Of a stretch of 40,579 nucleotides of DNA, positions 39,226-40,579 are shown piece after piece. The DNA comes from Thermoleophilaceae bacterium (GTDB taxonomy: Bacteria > Actinomycetota > Thermoleophilia > Solirubrobacterales > Thermoleophilaceae). Each line of letters begins with the position of its first letter. Positions within the stretch are counted from its first letter, which is position 1. The notes beneath the pieces are model-generated. The model had not been told where the DNA came from. It searched no databases and saw only the letters and a program-made list of their open reading frames with translations. Both the position numbers and the translations under genes were made by a program. Location of the stretch: the NCBI GenBank assembly GCA_030447905.1, contig JAUJNZ010000003.1, forward strand, positions 43,799 through 84,377, in the 5' to 3' direction.

Positions 39226-40264
39226 ATGTTGCACGTAGGACTGGACTGCAGCCGCAAGCGCGTCGACTACTGCGCGCTCGATCCTGACGGGATGACCGTC
39301 GAGACGGGTGCCGCGCCCCCCGATGCCGACGGTCTGCGCTCGCTCGCGGGCCGGCTCGCCCGCCACGAGCGACCGGTGTGCGCGGCGATCGAGTCGATGA
39401 ACGGGTCGCGCTTCGTCCACGACCAGCTCGAGCTCTCGGGCTGGGAGGTCGCGATCGCCGACGCCCAGAAGGTCAAGGGGCTCGCACCGCTCGCCTGCAA
39501 GACCGACAAGATCGACGCCCGCGTGCTCGCCGAGCTCTCCCGGCGCGACCTCGTACCGGCGATCTGGCTGCCCGACCCCGCCGTCCGCGCCGAGCGCGAG
39601 GGGGCGCGCTTTAGGCTCCACCTCGTTCGTCACCGCTCGCGCCTCAAACACCGCGTCCACGCGGTCCTCTTGGCCCACGGCAGGCCGTGCCCGGTCTCGG
39701 ACCTCTTCGGCAGGCAGGGCCGCGAGCTGCTCGAGCGGATGGGGCTGCCAGAGCCGTGGCGCTCACACGTCGAGACGAGCCTGCGGATGGTCTCCGAGCT
39801 CGACGGAGAGATCACGGCGATCGAGCGCGAGCTCCGCCGCCTCGGCGCAGGGCACCGCTACGTGGGGCTGCTGCAGAGCGCGCCGGGGATCGCCTGGGTG
39901 CTCGCTACACGATCGCCGCCGAGATCGGCGACATCGCCCGCTTTGCCTCGCCGCGCAAGCTCGTGGGCTACACCGGGCTGTGCCCCCGTGTCTACCATCC
40001 GGCGAGCGCGACCGCCGCGGTCCGCTGGCCAAGCAGGGGCCGAAGTACCTGCGCTGGGCGCTCATGGAGGCGGCCACGCACGCCGGCCAGCACGCTGCCT
40101 ATCGCGAGCGCTACGAGCGCACCAAGGCCCGCCACGGCCGCCAGCGCGGCGCGAAGGTCGCCCAGGTCGACGTCGCCCGCCGGCTCGCCGAGGCGATCTG
40201 GCACATGCTCACCCGCAACCAGCCCTTCGCTCCGGCAGGCGCCACGCCGGCTCTGGCCGCTTGA
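39226..40264 (+). pseudogene. IS110-family transposase with two frameshifts
   Basis: ATG 39226 opens MLHVGLDCSRKRVDYCALDP, the DEDD nuclease start, followed by CAAIESMNGSRFVHDQLELS and CKTDKIDARVLAELSRRDLV. Near 39906 a base is missing (after APGIAWVLA) and the next frame gives YTIAAEIGDIARFASPRKLV then GYTGLCPRVY; near 39999 another base is missing and the frame returns as SGERDRRGPLAKQGPKYLRW, with the Tnp20 catalytic-Ser region (SGERD), ending at 40264. Both breaks lie in the C-terminal domain. It differs clearly from the IS110 copy at 37.1-37.7 kb. It interrupts an IS3 element. Confidence 0.88.
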
Positions 40265-40396
40265 CGGTCCTTTCTGAGATGCGCCACCGGAGCGAGCCTC
40301 ACATCCCGCCTGGTCCTCCCGACGAGGAGGCGATAGAGAGATGAGCGCTGCTCACCTGCTTCGATACCCCCGTGGTCCGTGACCGAGCATGCCCGA

Positions 40397-40579
40397 ACGG
40401 CTACGCGGCGTCGAGGGGTCCTGGCCCTCCAGGAGCGCCTCGGATTGTCGGAGCGGCGGGCGTGTCAGATCGCCGGCCAGGGCGTAGTCGCTGCGCTCAG
40501 GCCGCGGACCGGTGCGAACATCCGGAGTTACTTGACCGACGCGCGGCGGTCAGCGATCGTGGAAAGGTCGCGCAGGGCG
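40397..40579 (+). pseudogene. IS3-family OrfB N-terminal fragment, running off window
   Basis: The open frame reads TATRRRGVLALQERLGLSER then RACQIAGQ, matching the start of IS3-type OrfB (LQ.RLG.SERRAC.IVGQ). After GQ the expected RSTQRY-like continuation is not found in this frame, so a frameshift is likely near 40470. The DDE core would lie beyond the window. With OrfA ending at 39151, the two parts look like one IS3 element split by the IS110 copy. Confidence 0.6.

Noticed and set aside
1-40579. CRISPR array, tRNA or rRNA genes
   Set aside because: No regularly spaced direct repeats of 23-40 bases and no cloverleaf or rRNA signature were noticed; the repeated blocks belong to coding repeats.

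Overview
The window is GC-rich (roughly 70% by eye) and looks like a chromosomal segment of a high-GC actinobacterium. The gene repertoire (APC permease with a cytoplasmic tail domain, LAXTG-type sorting signal, ArsC with a three-helix-bundle domain, many small membrane proteins) would suit a Thermoleophilia/Solirubrobacterales-like lineage, but this is inference from gene content. No rRNA, tRNA or CRISPR array was seen.

Layout. 1-4.9 kb: a truncated secreted subtilisin, a secreted metallophosphoesterase, and a four-gene run (FAD oxidoreductase-Rieske fusion, DCC thiol oxidoreductase, SRPBCC protein, truncated HVA1/DUF2945 protein). 4.9-7.8 kb: an HNH nuclease and an arsenic island. Here arsC, an aquaporin and a second, domain-extended arsC run leftward and arsR runs rightward from interlocked promoters, followed by a group II intron reverse-transcriptase fragment. 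7.8-11.3 kb: two surface-protein genes, one a frameshifted FG-GAP repeat protein with a LARTG sorting signal and one Gly/Ser-linker rich. 11.3-17.2 kb: an exopolysaccharide block (O-antigen ligase/polymerase, polyprenyl glycosylphosphotransferase, GT4, convergent GT2). 17.3-17.8 kb: a decayed glutamine synthetase.

17.8-22.4 kb runs leftward: lipB and lipA overlap, then rhomboid, a 39-residue membrane peptide and a D,D-carboxypeptidase are chained by stop/start overlaps, followed by a BON protein. 22.4-33 kb is mixed housekeeping: a membrane protein, a 52-residue zinc ribbon beside an enolase-superfamily protein, YihY/BrkB, a 2-oxoacid dehydrogenase E2 (a natural client of the LipA/LipB products), an internally deleted APC permease, Gfo/Idh/MocA oxidoreductase, triosephosphate isomerase, a DsrE-like protein, a beta-hydroxyacid dehydrogenase and two small membrane proteins. 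33.2-34.4 kb: a regulator joining sigma-70 region 4 to a PadR domain, and a PspC protein.

34.5-40.6 kb is an insertion-sequence graveyard: IS256 with an internal deletion, a fragment of a membrane glycosyltransferase, an IS256 tail abutting an IS110 transposase, an orphan 175-residue gene, and an IS3 element apparently split by a second IS110. Every transposase here carries a frameshift, stop or deletion.

The least ordinary items are the sigma4-PadR fusion, the interlocked ars promoters with a probable leaderless arsR, the translationally coupled micro-membrane protein, and the structured leaders in front of both IS110 transposases. I did not find a clear new multi-gene defence or mobile system. 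Start sites and domain calls come from reading the sequence only; no database search was run.
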